DNA of 64,000 bases, from positions 62,001 to 126,000 of the forward strand of contig JAYFNB010000005.1 in assembly GCA_034933685.1 (NCBI GenBank). The letters run 5' to 3'. Both the position numbers and the translations under genes were made by a program. Positions 7,878-16,802 of the stretch are shown piece by piece. The notes under the pieces are model-generated. The model had not been told where the DNA came from. It saw nothing but the letters and a program-made list of their open reading frames with translations, and did not search any database. The DNA comes from UBA8514 sp034933685 (GTDB lineage Bacteria > Bacillota > Clostridia > Lachnospirales > Anaerotignaceae). Numbering within the stretch: position 1 is the first letter of the stretch; each line of letters opens with the position of its first letter.

Positions 7878-10800
7878 TTAAATGTTTAAGCTATGTGTAG
7901 CATTTTGGTAAATTTCCGCTGAATTTTGTATTGCAAAATCATCTTTGCTTTCATTTTTCTCTGCCATCGCAAGGTTTTTATGTGCCGCCGCAAGCATAAG
8001 TTTAATTCTGTTAAGCTGATTAACCTCGCTTGCACCTGGGTCATAATCTATGGCAACAATATTGCTAAGTTGGTTCATTCTTTTAATTTCCTTTATAACA
8101 CCCTTGCCAACTACATGGTTTGGTAAACATGCAAAGGGCTGTGTGCAAACAATATTGCTAACGCCCGTATGTATAAGCTCCATCATTTCCCCTGTTAAAA
8201 ACCAGCCTTCACCAGTTTGGTTACAAAGGGAAACTATAGGCTCTGCAAATTCTCCAAGCTTTTCAATTCTTTCCGGTGCATTAAAGCGTCTGCTTTTTTT
8301 AAGGGCTTCTACCATAGGCTTTCTGTAATATTCTAAAAGTTCTATAACTGCTTTCCCTTTTAAACTGCCCATAGCACCCATTCCAAGGTATTTATGCTTT
8401 TGCACTGCATTATAAGCACTGTACAAACCAAAGCCTAGTAAATCTGGCACAACTGCCTCTGCGCCCTCTTTTTCCAATAACCCAACAATATCATTATTTG
8501 CAGTTGGGTGGAATTTAACTAAAATTTCACCTACAACCCCAACCTTAGGCTTTTTCTCGTCAGTCAATTCTAACCCATCAAAAGCTTTAACGATATCATA
8601 TAGATTTTTCTTGTAGTTTTTACCTTGTGCAATATCCGTCTTCACCTTGGTATTCCATTTTTGGTAAAGTTCATTTGCACTTCCCTTAACAACCTCGTAT
8701 GGCCTTGTTGCATAAAGCACACGCATGAATAAATCACCATATACAAATGCTTGAATGGCACGGTTTAAAATTTTTGCATTAAACTTCCACCCTGGGTTTT
8801 TTTCTAACCCTGAAGCACTAACGGAAACTACAGGTATATGACCAATTCCAGCATTTCTAAGGGCTTTTCTTATAAAGCCAATGTAGTTTGAAGCACGACA
8901 GCCTCCGCCTGTTTGGCTCATAAGTACCGCAATCTTGTTAATGTCATATTTACCGCTTTTAAGGGCATTTATAATTTGCCCAACAACAATAAGGGCAGGG
9001 TAACAAGCATCGTTATTTACGTACTTAAGCCCTGTGTCTATACAATCTTTATCTATAGCTGGCATTATATCAATATTATAACCGCAACTGTTAAAGGCTT
9101 CCTTTAAAATATCGAAGTGAATAGGTGCCATCTGCGGACAAAGTAGAGTATAATCTTTTCTCATTTCTTCTGTAAAAATAATACGCTTTAAGCTGGCATC
9201 TCCAACCTTTACGCCAATATTTTTTTCTCGCCTGTCTTCCATAGCCGCAATTAAGCTTCGCACACGTATTCTTGCCGCGCCAAGGCTATTAACCTCATCT
9301 ATTTTAAGGCTTGTGTAAACCTTTCCTGCGGCGTTAAGTATGTCCTTAACCTCATCAGTTGTTACAGCGTCAAGTCCACAGCCAAAGCTGTTAAGCTGAA
9401 CATATTCAATATTCTCCTGCGTTTTAACAAAAGCTGCCGCTTCGTACAAACGGCTGTGGTACATCCATTGGTCACGCACAACCAAAGGTCTTTCCAAATT
9501 TCCAAGGTGGGCAACACTGTCCTCAGTAAGTACAGCAATATTGAAACCTGTAATAAGTTCAGGAATACCGTGGTTAACCTCTGGGTCTATATGGTACGGT
9601 CTGCCGCCAAGTACAATTCCTGTAAGGTTATTCTTTTTTATGTATTCAAGTGTTTCAACACCTTTTTGGTGCATATCATTTCTAAAGTTTTCCCACTCTG
9701 CCCAACCTTTTTCAACAGCATGTGATACTTCTTTTGCAGTCACATTGTAGTCCTTAAATTCATCAGTCAGTCGTTTTATAAGTGCCTCTTTATTTTTAAA
9801 AGAGAGGAAAGGATTCATAAATTTAATATTATTTTCTTTTAATTCCTCTAAATTGTTTTTAATATTCTCGCTGTAGCTTGCAACTATAGGGCAGTTGTAG
9901 GTATCATCCACACCCTTAACATCTGGCTTTTCATAAGCAATGCTAGGGTAAAAAATAGTTTTAACGCCACTATGTATAAGGTGCATAATATGCCCATGTA
10001 CGAGCTTTGCTGGGTAGCAGACGCTTTCACTTGGTATGCTTTCAATGCCCTCTTCATAAATTTTCTTTGTTGAAAACGGCGAAAGGGTAATGCTGAAACC
10101 AAGGTCAGTTAAAAAGGTGTACCAAAATGGATAGTCTTCATACATGTTAAGCACTCGTGGAATGCCTATAACCCCACGTTTTGCATTTTGCGGTTCAATG
10201 CTTACGTAGTCAAAAATCCTGTTCTTCTTGTATTCAAAAAGATTAGGAATATCCATACCTGCTTTTACCTTGCCTTCACCTTTTTCACAGCGATTACCTG
10301 TTATAAATCGCCTGCCACCGTTAAATGTATTTATTGTAAGCAAACAGTTGTTAGTGCATCGTCCGCATCTTGTATGTGTCGCCTTTATTTCAAGGCTGTT
10401 CATAGCCTCTTGGTTTATAAGGGTACTTTCGTATCCCTCTTTATATTTTTCTCTTGCAATAAGCCCTGCACCAAAAGCACCCATAATGCCTGCGATATCT
10501 GGTCTTACAGCATCACGTTCACTTATAAATTCAAAACTTCTAAGCACTGCATCGTTGTAAAATGTTCCACCCTGTACAACAATGCTTTTACCCAATGCTT
10601 TAGGGTCTGAAATTTTAATTACTTTAAGCAATGCATTTTTTATTACAGAATAAGCAAGCCCTGCAGAAATATCACTAACCTGTGCACCTTCTTTTTGAGC
10701 CTGTTTAACACGTGAATTCATAAAAACAGTACAACGAGAGCCAAGGTCTATGGGTGTTTTGCTGAAAAGTGCCACCTTTGCAAAATCTTCAACATGGTAA

Positions 10801-12188
10801 TTCAACCCTTTAGCAAAGGTTTCAATAAAAGAACCACAGCCTGAGGAACACGCTTCGTTAAGCAGTACACTGTCAATAACATTGTCCTTTATTCTTATGC
10901 ACTTCATATCCTGTCCGCCAATGTCCAAAATAAAGTCAACATCTGGCTTAAAGAATGCCGCCGCCTTGTAGTGGGCAACAGTTTCAATGTATCCTAAATC
11001 TACCATAAGCGCCTCTTTAATAAGGCCCTCACCATAGCCTGTAACACAAGAATTTTTAATTTTTGCAGTATCTGGCAATTGACTATACAGGTCGTTTAAC
11101 GCATGCATAACAACCTTTAACGGATTTCCCTCGTTACTTGCATAAAACGAATAGAGAAGTTCTCCGTTTTCAGAAACAAGCGCCGCCTTTGTAGTTGTAC
11201 TGCCGGCGTCAATGCCTAAAAATGCATTTCCACTGTAGGTTGAAAGGTCAAGCCTTTTCACTTTTTCTGCACTGTGCCTTTGGGTAAATTCGTTATATTC
11301 CTTTTCATCCTTAAACAATGGCTCAAGACGGCTAACCTCCATTGTAAGGTCACCAATCTCGGTAAGATTTTTTTCTATAGTTTCAAAATCAGTTACCACT
11401 GTGTTCTCTTTTGCACTTACAGCCGCGCCAAATGCCGCAAAAAGATGGGAACCTTCGGGTATAATTGTAGTTTCTTTCGTTAAATTAAGAGTTTCTATAA
11501 ACCTTTCCCTAAGCTCCGATAAAAAGTGCAAAGGTCCACCCAAAAACGCAACATTGCCACGAATTGGCTTTCCACAGGCAAGGCCACTGATAGTTTGGTT
11601 TACAACAGCTTGAAAAATAGATGCCGCCAAATCTTCTTTTGCCGCACCCTCATTAATCAGTGGCTGAATGTCTGTTTTGGCAAACACACCACATCTGCTG
11701 GCAATCGGGTAAATAACCTTATAATTTTTTGCATATTCATTTAACCCTTGGGCATCTGTTTGCAAAAGGGAAGCCATTTGGTCAATAAAACTACCCGTAC
11801 CTCCGGCGCAAACACCATTCATTCTTTGTTCTATTCCGCCTTTAAAATAAATGATTTTGGCATCTTCACCACCAAGCTCAATTGCAACATCGGTTTTGGG
11901 TGCAACGGCTTCTACTGCATTTGCTGTAGCTACAACCTCTTGAATAAATTCAACGCCAATGGCTTCTGCCATGGCAACGCCGCCGCTGCCTGTCATCATA
12001 GCAGTAAAGCTGCATTTACCTAACTCTTTGTGCGCATTGCTAATAAGCTCCCCAAGAGTAGCCTTAATTTCCGAAAAATGTCTTTTATACTGATAAAACA
12101 ATGGCTTTAGGTTTTCATCAACCACTACCACTTTAACTGTTGTAGAACCAATATCTATTCCCAGACGTAATCTGTCTAGCGTTTTCAT
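7878..12188 (-). CDS. Giant 2-hydroxyacyl-CoA dehydratase activase-related fusion protein
   Basis: A 1436-residue protein joining parts that are separate in the classical system. Residues about 8-255 and 320-580 are two BadF/HgdC-type ATPase domains (LGIDIGSTTVK and FLGIDAGSTTTK phosphate loops; GGEDAK and GGQDMK; the cluster-binding cysteines in NGVCAGGTGSF and EACSSGCGSF). A Cys-rich linker near residue 645 has CGRCTNNC and a later C. A DUF2229-like region (GVIGIPRVLNMYEDYPFW) and an HgdB-like half with NNDACYPALI and SQTGGGCRASNY follow. In the family the activase uses ATP to inject an electron into the dehydratase [4Fe-4S] centre. Proteins of this size are known in Clostridia, but their substrate is mostly unassigned. 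No separate dehydratase subunits or acyl-CoA genes adjoin it. Confidence 0.9.
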   Translation of the reverse strand: MKTLDRLRLGIDIGSTTVKVVVVDENLKPLFYQYKRHFSEIKATLGELISNAHKELGKCSFTAMMTGSGGVAMAEAIGVEFIQEVVATANAVEAVAPKTDVAIELGGEDAKIIYFKGGIEQRMNGVCAGGTGSFIDQMASLLQTDAQGLNEYAKNYKVIYPIASRCGVFAKTDIQPLINEGAAKEDLAASIFQAVVNQTISGLACGKPIRGNVAFLGGPLHFLSELRERFIETLNLTKETTIIPEGSHLFAAFGAAVSAKENTVVTDFETIEKNLTEIGDLTMEVSRLEPLFKDEKEYNEFTQRHSAEKVKRLDLSTYSGNAFLGIDAGSTTTKAALVSENGELLYSFYASNEGNPLKVVMHALNDLYSQLPDTAKIKNSCVTGYGEGLIKEALMVDLGYIETVAHYKAAAFFKPDVDFILDIGGQDMKCIRIKDNVIDSVLLNEACSSGCGSFIETFAKGLNYHVEDFAKVALFSKTPIDLGSRCTVFMNSRVKQAQKEGAQVSDISAGLAYSVIKNALLKVIKISDPKALGKSIVVQGGTFYNDAVLRSFEFISERDAVRPDIAGIMGAFGAGLIAREKYKEGYESTLINQEAMNSLEIKATHTRCGRCTNNCLLTINTFNGGRRFITGNRCEKGEGKVKAGMDIPNLFEYKKNRIFDYVSIEPQNAKRGVIGIPRVLNMYEDYPFWYTFLTDLGFSITLSPFSTKKIYEEGIESIPSESVCYPAKLVHGHIMHLIHSGVKTIFYPSIAYEKPDVKGVDDTYNCPIVASYSENIKNNLEELKENNIKFMNPFLSFKNKEALIKRLTDEFKDYNVTAKEVSHAVEKGWAEWENFRNDMHQKGVETLEYIKKNNLTGIVLGGRPYHIDPEVNHGIPELITGFNIAVLTEDSVAHLGNLERPLVVRDQWMYHSRLYEAAAFVKTQENIEYVQLNSFGCGLDAVTTDEVKDILNAAGKVYTSLKIDEVNSLGAARIRVRSLIAAMEDRREKNIGVKVGDASLKRIIFTEEMRKDYTLLCPQMAPIHFDILKEAFNSCGYNIDIMPAIDKDCIDTGLKYVNNDACYPALIVVGQIINALKSGKYDINKIAVLMSQTGGGCRASNYIGFIRKALRNAGIGHIPVVSVSASGLEKNPGWKFNAKILNRAIQAFVYGDLFMRVLYATRPYEVVKGSANELYQKWNTKVKTDIAQGKNYKKNLYDIVKAFDGLELTDEKKPKVGVVGEILVKFHPTANNDIVGLLEKEGAEAVVPDLLGFGLYSAYNAVQKHKYLGMGAMGSLKGKAVIELLEYYRKPMVEALKKSRRFNAPERIEKLGEFAEPIVSLCNQTGEGWFLTGEMMELIHTGVSNIVCTQPFACLPNHVVGKGVIKEIKRMNQLSNIVAIDYDPGASEVNQLNRIKLMLAAAHKNLAMAEKNESKDDFAIQNSAEIYQNATHSLNI

Positions 12189-12277
12189 TTCTTTCCCCCC
12201 AGTGAAAAATCACTATACATGCCAAATTTCACTAAATATGCTGTCATGTTTTTTTCTCTTTTTTGTTGTGATGAGAT

Positions 12278-12306
12278 ATTATAACTCAGCTGTCTTCATT
12301 AATCAA
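12278..12306 (-). promoter_or_regulatory. Sigma-A promoter of the dehydratase activase gene
   Basis: On the minus strand, TTGATT (12306-12301) and a perfect TATAAT (12283-12278) are spaced by 17 bases. The start site would fall near 12271, leaving an 80-base leader before the ATG, which has GGGGGGAAAG upstream. Confidence 0.7.
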
Positions 12307-12343
12307 TAATTACTATTAAGTAATATACATGTAATAATATAAT

Positions 12344-12388
12344 AATAAGCCAAAAGAGCAAATTAATACCATTTGCTCTTTGGCTTAT
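12344..12388 (-). terminator. Long hairpin terminator between the small membrane protein gene and the activase gene
   Basis: AATAAGCCAAAAGAGCAAAT pairs with ATTTGCTCTTTGGCTTATT over about 19 bp with a single-base bulge and a 7-nt loop. The minus-strand exit is TATTATTAT rather than a pure T run, so efficiency is uncertain. It lies just past the stop of the 12.4-kb gene. Confidence 0.65.
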
Positions 12389-12391
12389 TAT

Positions 12392-12799
12392 TTATAAATT
12401 ATTTTCAGTTAAAGCGTTGGTCATTTCAGTCATGTCCTCAATTTTTCCAATTTCGTGGGCTATAATATGCTGTCCTGCAACTATGCACAAAATATCCATT
12501 TCATTTTTACCTATAAGCTCGCCTTCAATAATCCTCTTTTGCAATGTAGTAATTCTTACTTTCATGCCTTTTGTAAACACCTTACCTCTAAAATATATAG
12601 TTTCTACTGGAAACATAGCTATACATTTTTTTATAACCAAAATTCTATCAGCTTCTCTATAGCTAACAGCATCTTTGGCACTATCTTTAGAAAGCCTCAT
12701 AAACCTTGAAACACCAAGTATAAACTGAGTGGCAATAAATGCGGCTAACGCTGCATACAAATAGTCCAAAGTTGTTAATTTATAAAAACCTTCAAGCAT
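12392..12799 (-). CDS. Single-pass membrane protein of unknown function
   Basis: About 135 residues. One membrane helix near the N-terminus (YLYAALAAFIATQFILGV), then a soluble domain with alternating strands (MFPVETIYFRGKVFTKGMKVRITTLQ...GELIGKNEMDILCIVAGQHIIAHEIGKI) that could be a small beta-barrel. I recognise no family. The frame is open to a GTG at 12808, but that codon is part of the AGGAGGTG ribosome site, so I take the ATG at 12799. It follows the Orn/Lys/Arg decarboxylase gene by 24 bases on the same strand and probably shares its transcript. Confidence 0.75.
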   Translation of the reverse strand: MLEGFYKLTTLDYLYAALAAFIATQFILGVSRFMRLSKDSAKDAVSYREADRILVIKKCIAMFPVETIYFRGKVFTKGMKVRITTLQKRIIEGELIGKNEMDILCIVAGQHIIAHEIGKIEDMTEMTNALTENNL

Positions 12800-12823
12800 T
12801 TGCCTCACCTCCTATGCTATAGG

Positions 12824-14236
12824 TTACCTCAAAACCGAAATTTTTTCAAGTGACGAATTCTTCATTCCTATTATATTTACGTTGTCGTCAATATATTTGT
12901 CTAATATTTTTATTAATCTTTTGGTTATTTTTTCTCCAGGTGAAATAAGCGGAATGCCTGGAGGATAAGGAATAACGTATTCTGCCGAAATTTCTCCTTC
13001 GCTGTCCTTTAAATACACATCAATGCTTTTTGTGTAAAATGCTATACGTGGCGAAACCTTTACCACCGGTTTAGGTAAAATAAAGCTTACATTTTTTCTT
13101 TTGCCTGTTGTATCAAGATTTTCATCAATATCAATAATAGCATTTCTAAGCCTGTCAAATCCCTCCTGTGTATCCGAAACAGAGGTCAATGCAATGCAAT
13201 GTGTAGGGAAGCTCATTTCAAGTTCTATTTTATATTTCTTTCTTAAAATATCTCCAATTTCAATACAGTTAATACTGTCCGAAAAAAATACCAGTTTGCC
13301 CAAATCATAATCAAAAACTTCATTTTTATTAACAATACTGCTATTCATCAGCCTTAAATGTTTAAGTTTTTTTACTTCTTCACGAAATTTCTTTACTCGA
13401 TTAACATAAATTTCAAAATCTTCTTTTCCCTGATTATCCAAATAATCTCTGCACTTATCAATAGACGCCATAAGAATATACGACGGGCTGGAGCTTTGCA
13501 CCATAGTTAGGCATTTTTTCAATTTTTCTCGGTTTACTCTAGTACCTGAAATATGCAAAACAGATGCCTGAGTTGGACAAGGCAGTGTTTTATGAATGCT
13601 TTCAATAACAATATCTGCACCACACTCTATGGCTGTTTTTGGGAAAAAGCTGTTAAAATGCATGTGTGAGCCATGTGCAGAATCAACAATAAGCAACATG
13701 TTTTTTTTATGAACAATCTTTGCAATGCTCTCTATATCACTTACAATTCCTTCGTAGGTTGGGCTTACAATTATAACTGCCTTTGCATCTGGATTCTCAT
13801 TGCACACTTCTTCTACAGCCTTTGCACTAACTGCGCCAAAAATGTTAAATTCCTCTGCAATCTCTGGCATAACATAGGCTGGATATGCGCCGCTAAACAC
13901 CAGTGCATCCATAACGCTTTTGTGGCTGTTTCTGGAAGCAATAAGTTTTTCTCCGTCACCGCATGTGCTCATTATTGCAGCAATAATACCGCAACTTGAG
14001 CCGTTAACAAGGAAAAAACTTTCTTCTGCACCAAATGTTTTTGCGCACAATTTTTGTGCCTCAACAATAATCCCTTCTGGGTTATGGAGGTTGTCAAACC
14101 CTTCAATTTCAGTAATGTCCATGGCAAATGTATTTTTTAAATCTATACCTCTTCCCATTTTATGCCCAGGCATATGAAAAGGGTATACATCACTGTCTTT
14201 ATATGTATTCAGTTTATCAAATAAAGGTGCATTCAT
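12824..14236 (-). CDS. Orn/Lys/Arg decarboxylase family PLP enzyme
   Basis: A 470-residue fold-type I PLP enzyme of the Orn/Lys/Arg decarboxylase group. The N-terminal motif PFHMPGHKMGRG is diagnostic, the PLP-contacting SAHGSHM follows, and the Schiff-base Lys lies in ESIHKTLPCPTQ. The C-terminal third carries a P-rich segment YPPGIPLISPGE typical of the family. The length matches the short Gram-positive form (YaaO/SpeA-like). Whether the substrate is arginine, lysine or ornithine cannot be told from sequence. In Bacillus the homologue yaaO sits on the other side of tmk; here it is last in the same gene block, just after rsmI. Confidence 0.9.
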   Translation of the reverse strand: MNAPLFDKLNTYKDSDVYPFHMPGHKMGRGIDLKNTFAMDITEIEGFDNLHNPEGIIVEAQKLCAKTFGAEESFFLVNGSSCGIIAAIMSTCGDGEKLIASRNSHKSVMDALVFSGAYPAYVMPEIAEEFNIFGAVSAKAVEEVCNENPDAKAVIIVSPTYEGIVSDIESIAKIVHKKNMLLIVDSAHGSHMHFNSFFPKTAIECGADIVIESIHKTLPCPTQASVLHISGTRVNREKLKKCLTMVQSSSPSYILMASIDKCRDYLDNQGKEDFEIYVNRVKKFREEVKKLKHLRLMNSSIVNKNEVFDYDLGKLVFFSDSINCIEIGDILRKKYKIELEMSFPTHCIALTSVSDTQEGFDRLRNAIIDIDENLDTTGKRKNVSFILPKPVVKVSPRIAFYTKSIDVYLKDSEGEISAEYVIPYPPGIPLISPGEKITKRLIKILDKYIDDNVNIIGMKNSSLEKISVLR

Positions 14237-14255
14237 AATTTCCCATTTATCCTAT

Positions 14256-15095
14256 TCACTGTTTAAGTTTTGCATATATATCTCTTTTGGATAAACCTCT
14301 ATCCTTTGCAACCTGTTTCATTGCTTCTTTTTCTGCCATTCCTTTATCAGTGTACAACTTCATATGTTCATCAAGGGACATTTTTTCAAAGTTATCTATT
14401 TCTTCCTGACGAAGTGCCTCACCATCTGCGCCTTCAATTATTACAACAAACTCGCCTTTAGGCGGATTCTCCTTGTAAAATGAAAGCAGTTCCTCAATGG
14501 GTGCTTTTCGCACTTCTTCAAATCTTTTAGTAAGCTCTCGTATACAAGCCGCATTTCGGTTGCCTGCGGCTTTTAAAAGTTCTTCCAAGGTATCTGTAAG
14601 CCTATGCGGTGCTTCGTAAAAAATTATGGTACGCTCTTCACGATGTAATCTTGCCAACACCTTTGCCTTTTCTTTTTTATCTGTCGGAAGGAATCCTTCA
14701 AACACAAAACTACGTGTAGCCATACCGGAAAGCACCAATGCCGTAACTGCCGCCGATGCACCTGGTGCAACTGTAACAGGAACACCTTCCTCGTAACAAA
14801 GCCTTGCCAGATCCTCACCAGGGTCAGATATGCCTGGCATTCCTGCATCGGTTACTAACGCTATATTTAAACCGCTTTTAAGTTTTTCAATTAAGTACGG
14901 TCCTTTGCTTATTCGGTTATGGTCGTGATAGCTTGTCATTGGTGTATTAATTTCAAAATGGTTTAAAAGCTTCAGTGTATGGCGTGTGTCCTCTGCCGCT
15001 ATAAGGTCACAGGTTTTAAGCAAGTTAAGCACACGCAGTGTAATATCGTCCAAGTTTCCTATGGGTGTTGCACACAAATACAAAGTTCCGCTCAT
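14256..15095 (-). CDS. rsmI: 16S rRNA (cytidine-1402 2'-O)-methyltransferase
   Basis: RsmI methylates the 2'-O of C1402 in the 30S decoding centre using SAM. The 279-residue protein has the tetrapyrrole-methylase fold signatures LYLCATPIGNLDDITLR at the N-terminus, AAEDTRHTLKLL, and VTDAGMPGISDPG. The C-terminus carries the helical extension ending LSKRDIYAKLKQ. The ATG has TAAGGAGAT upstream. It belongs to the tmk-to-decarboxylase run, with trmN6 47 bases upstream. Confidence 0.96.
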   Translation of the reverse strand: MSGTLYLCATPIGNLDDITLRVLNLLKTCDLIAAEDTRHTLKLLNHFEINTPMTSYHDHNRISKGPYLIEKLKSGLNIALVTDAGMPGISDPGEDLARLCYEEGVPVTVAPGASAAVTALVLSGMATRSFVFEGFLPTDKKEKAKVLARLHREERTIIFYEAPHRLTDTLEELLKAAGNRNAACIRELTKRFEEVRKAPIEELLSFYKENPPKGEFVVIIEGADGEALRQEEIDNFEKMSLDEHMKLYTDKGMAEKEAMKQVAKDRGLSKRDIYAKLKQ

Positions 15096-15141
15096 TTTTA
15101 TCTCCTTAGATGAAATTTAGAACTCGCCAAAATTCCATGTC

Positions 15142-15885
15142 TTACTCATAATATATTTTTATGGTTTCATCGGTGTACTTCCCGTCATCACCATAAATAA
15201 CCAAGGCTGGCAGTACCTTAACCATAGGTTTACCGCTTCTTACAGCCTCAATTAGCACCATATTAGGCTCTTTGTTTGCGTAAGGCTGAACAAGTCTCAG
15301 TTTTTTCGGCTCTAATTTATATTCACGCAAAATGCACATAATGTCTGTAAGCCTGTGTGGCCTGTGAACCATATAAAACCGTCCGCCAAATTTAAGTAGT
15401 CTGGAAGATTCTCTTGCAATATCCTCAAGACTTACCAAAACCTCATGGCGTGCAATAGCCTTTGGGCTGAAATCATTGGTAATTCCTCCACCAGTATTCA
15501 TGTACGGCGGATTTGTGGTAACAACATCAAAAGAAGATGCCTTAAAAATATTGCCAAGTTCCTTTATGTCACCTTGCACAATATCTATCTTTTCCTCAAG
15601 GTTATTAAGTTTCACACTTCGCTGTGCCATTTCAGCACTTTCCGCCTGTATTTCCAATCCCCAAAAATGCTCGCCACTGCTTTTGGCTTCCATTAATATT
15701 GGAATAATACCTGTTCCCGTGCCTAAATCTAAAACCTTCTCACCTTTATTTGCCTTTGCAAAATCACTTAGTAAAACCGCATCCACACCAAAACAAAATT
15801 TTTTGGGGTCTTGAATAATCAAATACCCATTTCGGTGCAAATCATCCACTCTTTCATGTTCCTTTATTTCCACATCATATTCCAT
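15142..15885 (-). CDS. tRNA1(Val) (adenine-37 N6)-methyltransferase-like (TrmN6/YabB)
   Basis: A 247-residue SAM-dependent methyltransferase of the TrmN6/YfiC group. Motif I is VLDLGTGTGIIPI, and the amino-group methylase motif IV is TTNPPYMNTGGG. The N-terminal DDLHRNGYLIIQDPKKFCFGVDAVLLSDF is characteristic of the YabB/YfiC family. By family it methylates N6 of A37 in a tRNA; which tRNA is not known here. The ATG is two bases past the ricT stop, so translation is probably coupled. The same ricT-yabB-rsmI order is seen in Bacillus. Confidence 0.9.
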   Translation of the reverse strand: MEYDVEIKEHERVDDLHRNGYLIIQDPKKFCFGVDAVLLSDFAKANKGEKVLDLGTGTGIIPILMEAKSSGEHFWGLEIQAESAEMAQRSVKLNNLEEKIDIVQGDIKELGNIFKASSFDVVTTNPPYMNTGGGITNDFSPKAIARHEVLVSLEDIARESSRLLKFGGRFYMVHRPHRLTDIMCILREYKLEPKKLRLVQPYANKEPNMVLIEAVRSGKPMVKVLPALVIYGDDGKYTDETIKIYYE

Positions 15886-15886
15886 A

Positions 15887-16801
15887 TCAATCTTCCAAAT
15901 CCAAGTCTAATAACTCATCATCCACATTTTCCGCTGCAACAGATTTTTTAACTTGCTCCAGCTGAGGTTGTTTTTTCGCTTTTTTAGACCTTAACACCTC
16001 AATTTCTTCAACCTTATAGAAACCAATTGTTGGTGGGTCATTTTCTTTTTTGCGCACAACAGCCTTTACCTGTTGCATAAGCACGTTAACTGAAAGTATA
16101 TCTCCTGTGCCGTCAGGTGTGCTAATTGTGTCACCTACATTTGGTAGGTTTTTGTTAAGCTCCTCGTAAACATCCTCTTCATATTTAAGACAGCACATAA
16201 GCCTACCACATATACCACTTATTTTAGTTGGATTAAGGGATAAATTCTGCTCCTTAGCCATTTTAATTGACACTGGTGTAAAATCCCCAAGGAAGGTTGC
16301 ACAACAAAGGGAACGGCCGCATATTCCTATGCCGTTAAGCATTTTTGCCTCATCTCTAACGCCAATCTGCCTAAGCTCAATGCGTGTTCTAAAAACGGCG
16401 GCAAGTTCCTTAACAAGCTCTCTAAAATCTACTCGTCCATCGGATGTAAAATAGAAAATAAGCTTGTTATGGTCAAATGTAATTTCCACATCCACAAGTT
16501 TCATAACAAGGCTGTGCTTGTTTATTTTTTCTTCGCAAATTGCAAATGCTTCCTGCTCCTTTATTTTGTCTTCTTCCTCTTGCTTTTTGTCTTCATCGGT
16601 TGCTACACGCATAACCTTTTTTAAAGGCTGAAAAACTTCTTCATCTTTTACAAGGGTGTTTCCCTTAACGACACCGCCAAATTCAACGCCTCTAGCCGTT
16701 TCAACAATAGCATACTGTCCCTCTTCTATTTTAAGACCGTCTGGGTCAAAATAATAAACCTTGCCAGCCTTTTTAAACCTAATACCTACTACTTCAACCA
16801 T
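15887..16801 (-). CDS. ricT: RicT/YaaT, PSP1-domain RNA-processing and sporulation factor
   Basis: A 304-residue PSP1-domain protein. The cysteine-rich core is clear: CGRSLCCATF followed by CGRLMCCLKYE; in the family such cysteines bind Fe-S clusters in the RicAFT complex, which controls RNase Y processing and promotes sporulation and competence in Bacillus. An N-terminal strand-rich domain (KVYYFDPDGLKIEEGQYAIVET) precedes it, and a Lys/Glu-rich tail follows. The start is one base after the holB stop. Partners RicA and RicF are not in this window. Confidence 0.94.
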   Translation of the reverse strand: MVEVVGIRFKKAGKVYYFDPDGLKIEEGQYAIVETARGVEFGGVVKGNTLVKDEEVFQPLKKVMRVATDEDKKQEEEDKIKEQEAFAICEEKINKHSLVMKLVDVEITFDHNKLIFYFTSDGRVDFRELVKELAAVFRTRIELRQIGVRDEAKMLNGIGICGRSLCCATFLGDFTPVSIKMAKEQNLSLNPTKISGICGRLMCCLKYEEDVYEELNKNLPNVGDTISTPDGTGDILSVNVLMQQVKAVVRKKENDPPTIGFYKVEEIEVLRSKKAKKQPQLEQVKKSVAAENVDDELLDLDLED

Positions 16802-16802
16802 T

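Noticed and set aside
10188..10610. Open frames of 90-140 codons on the plus strand opposite the giant dehydratase activase
   Set aside because: Their products have Cys/Phe/Ser-rich shadow composition, lack ribosome sites and lie entirely antisense to a well-supported protein.
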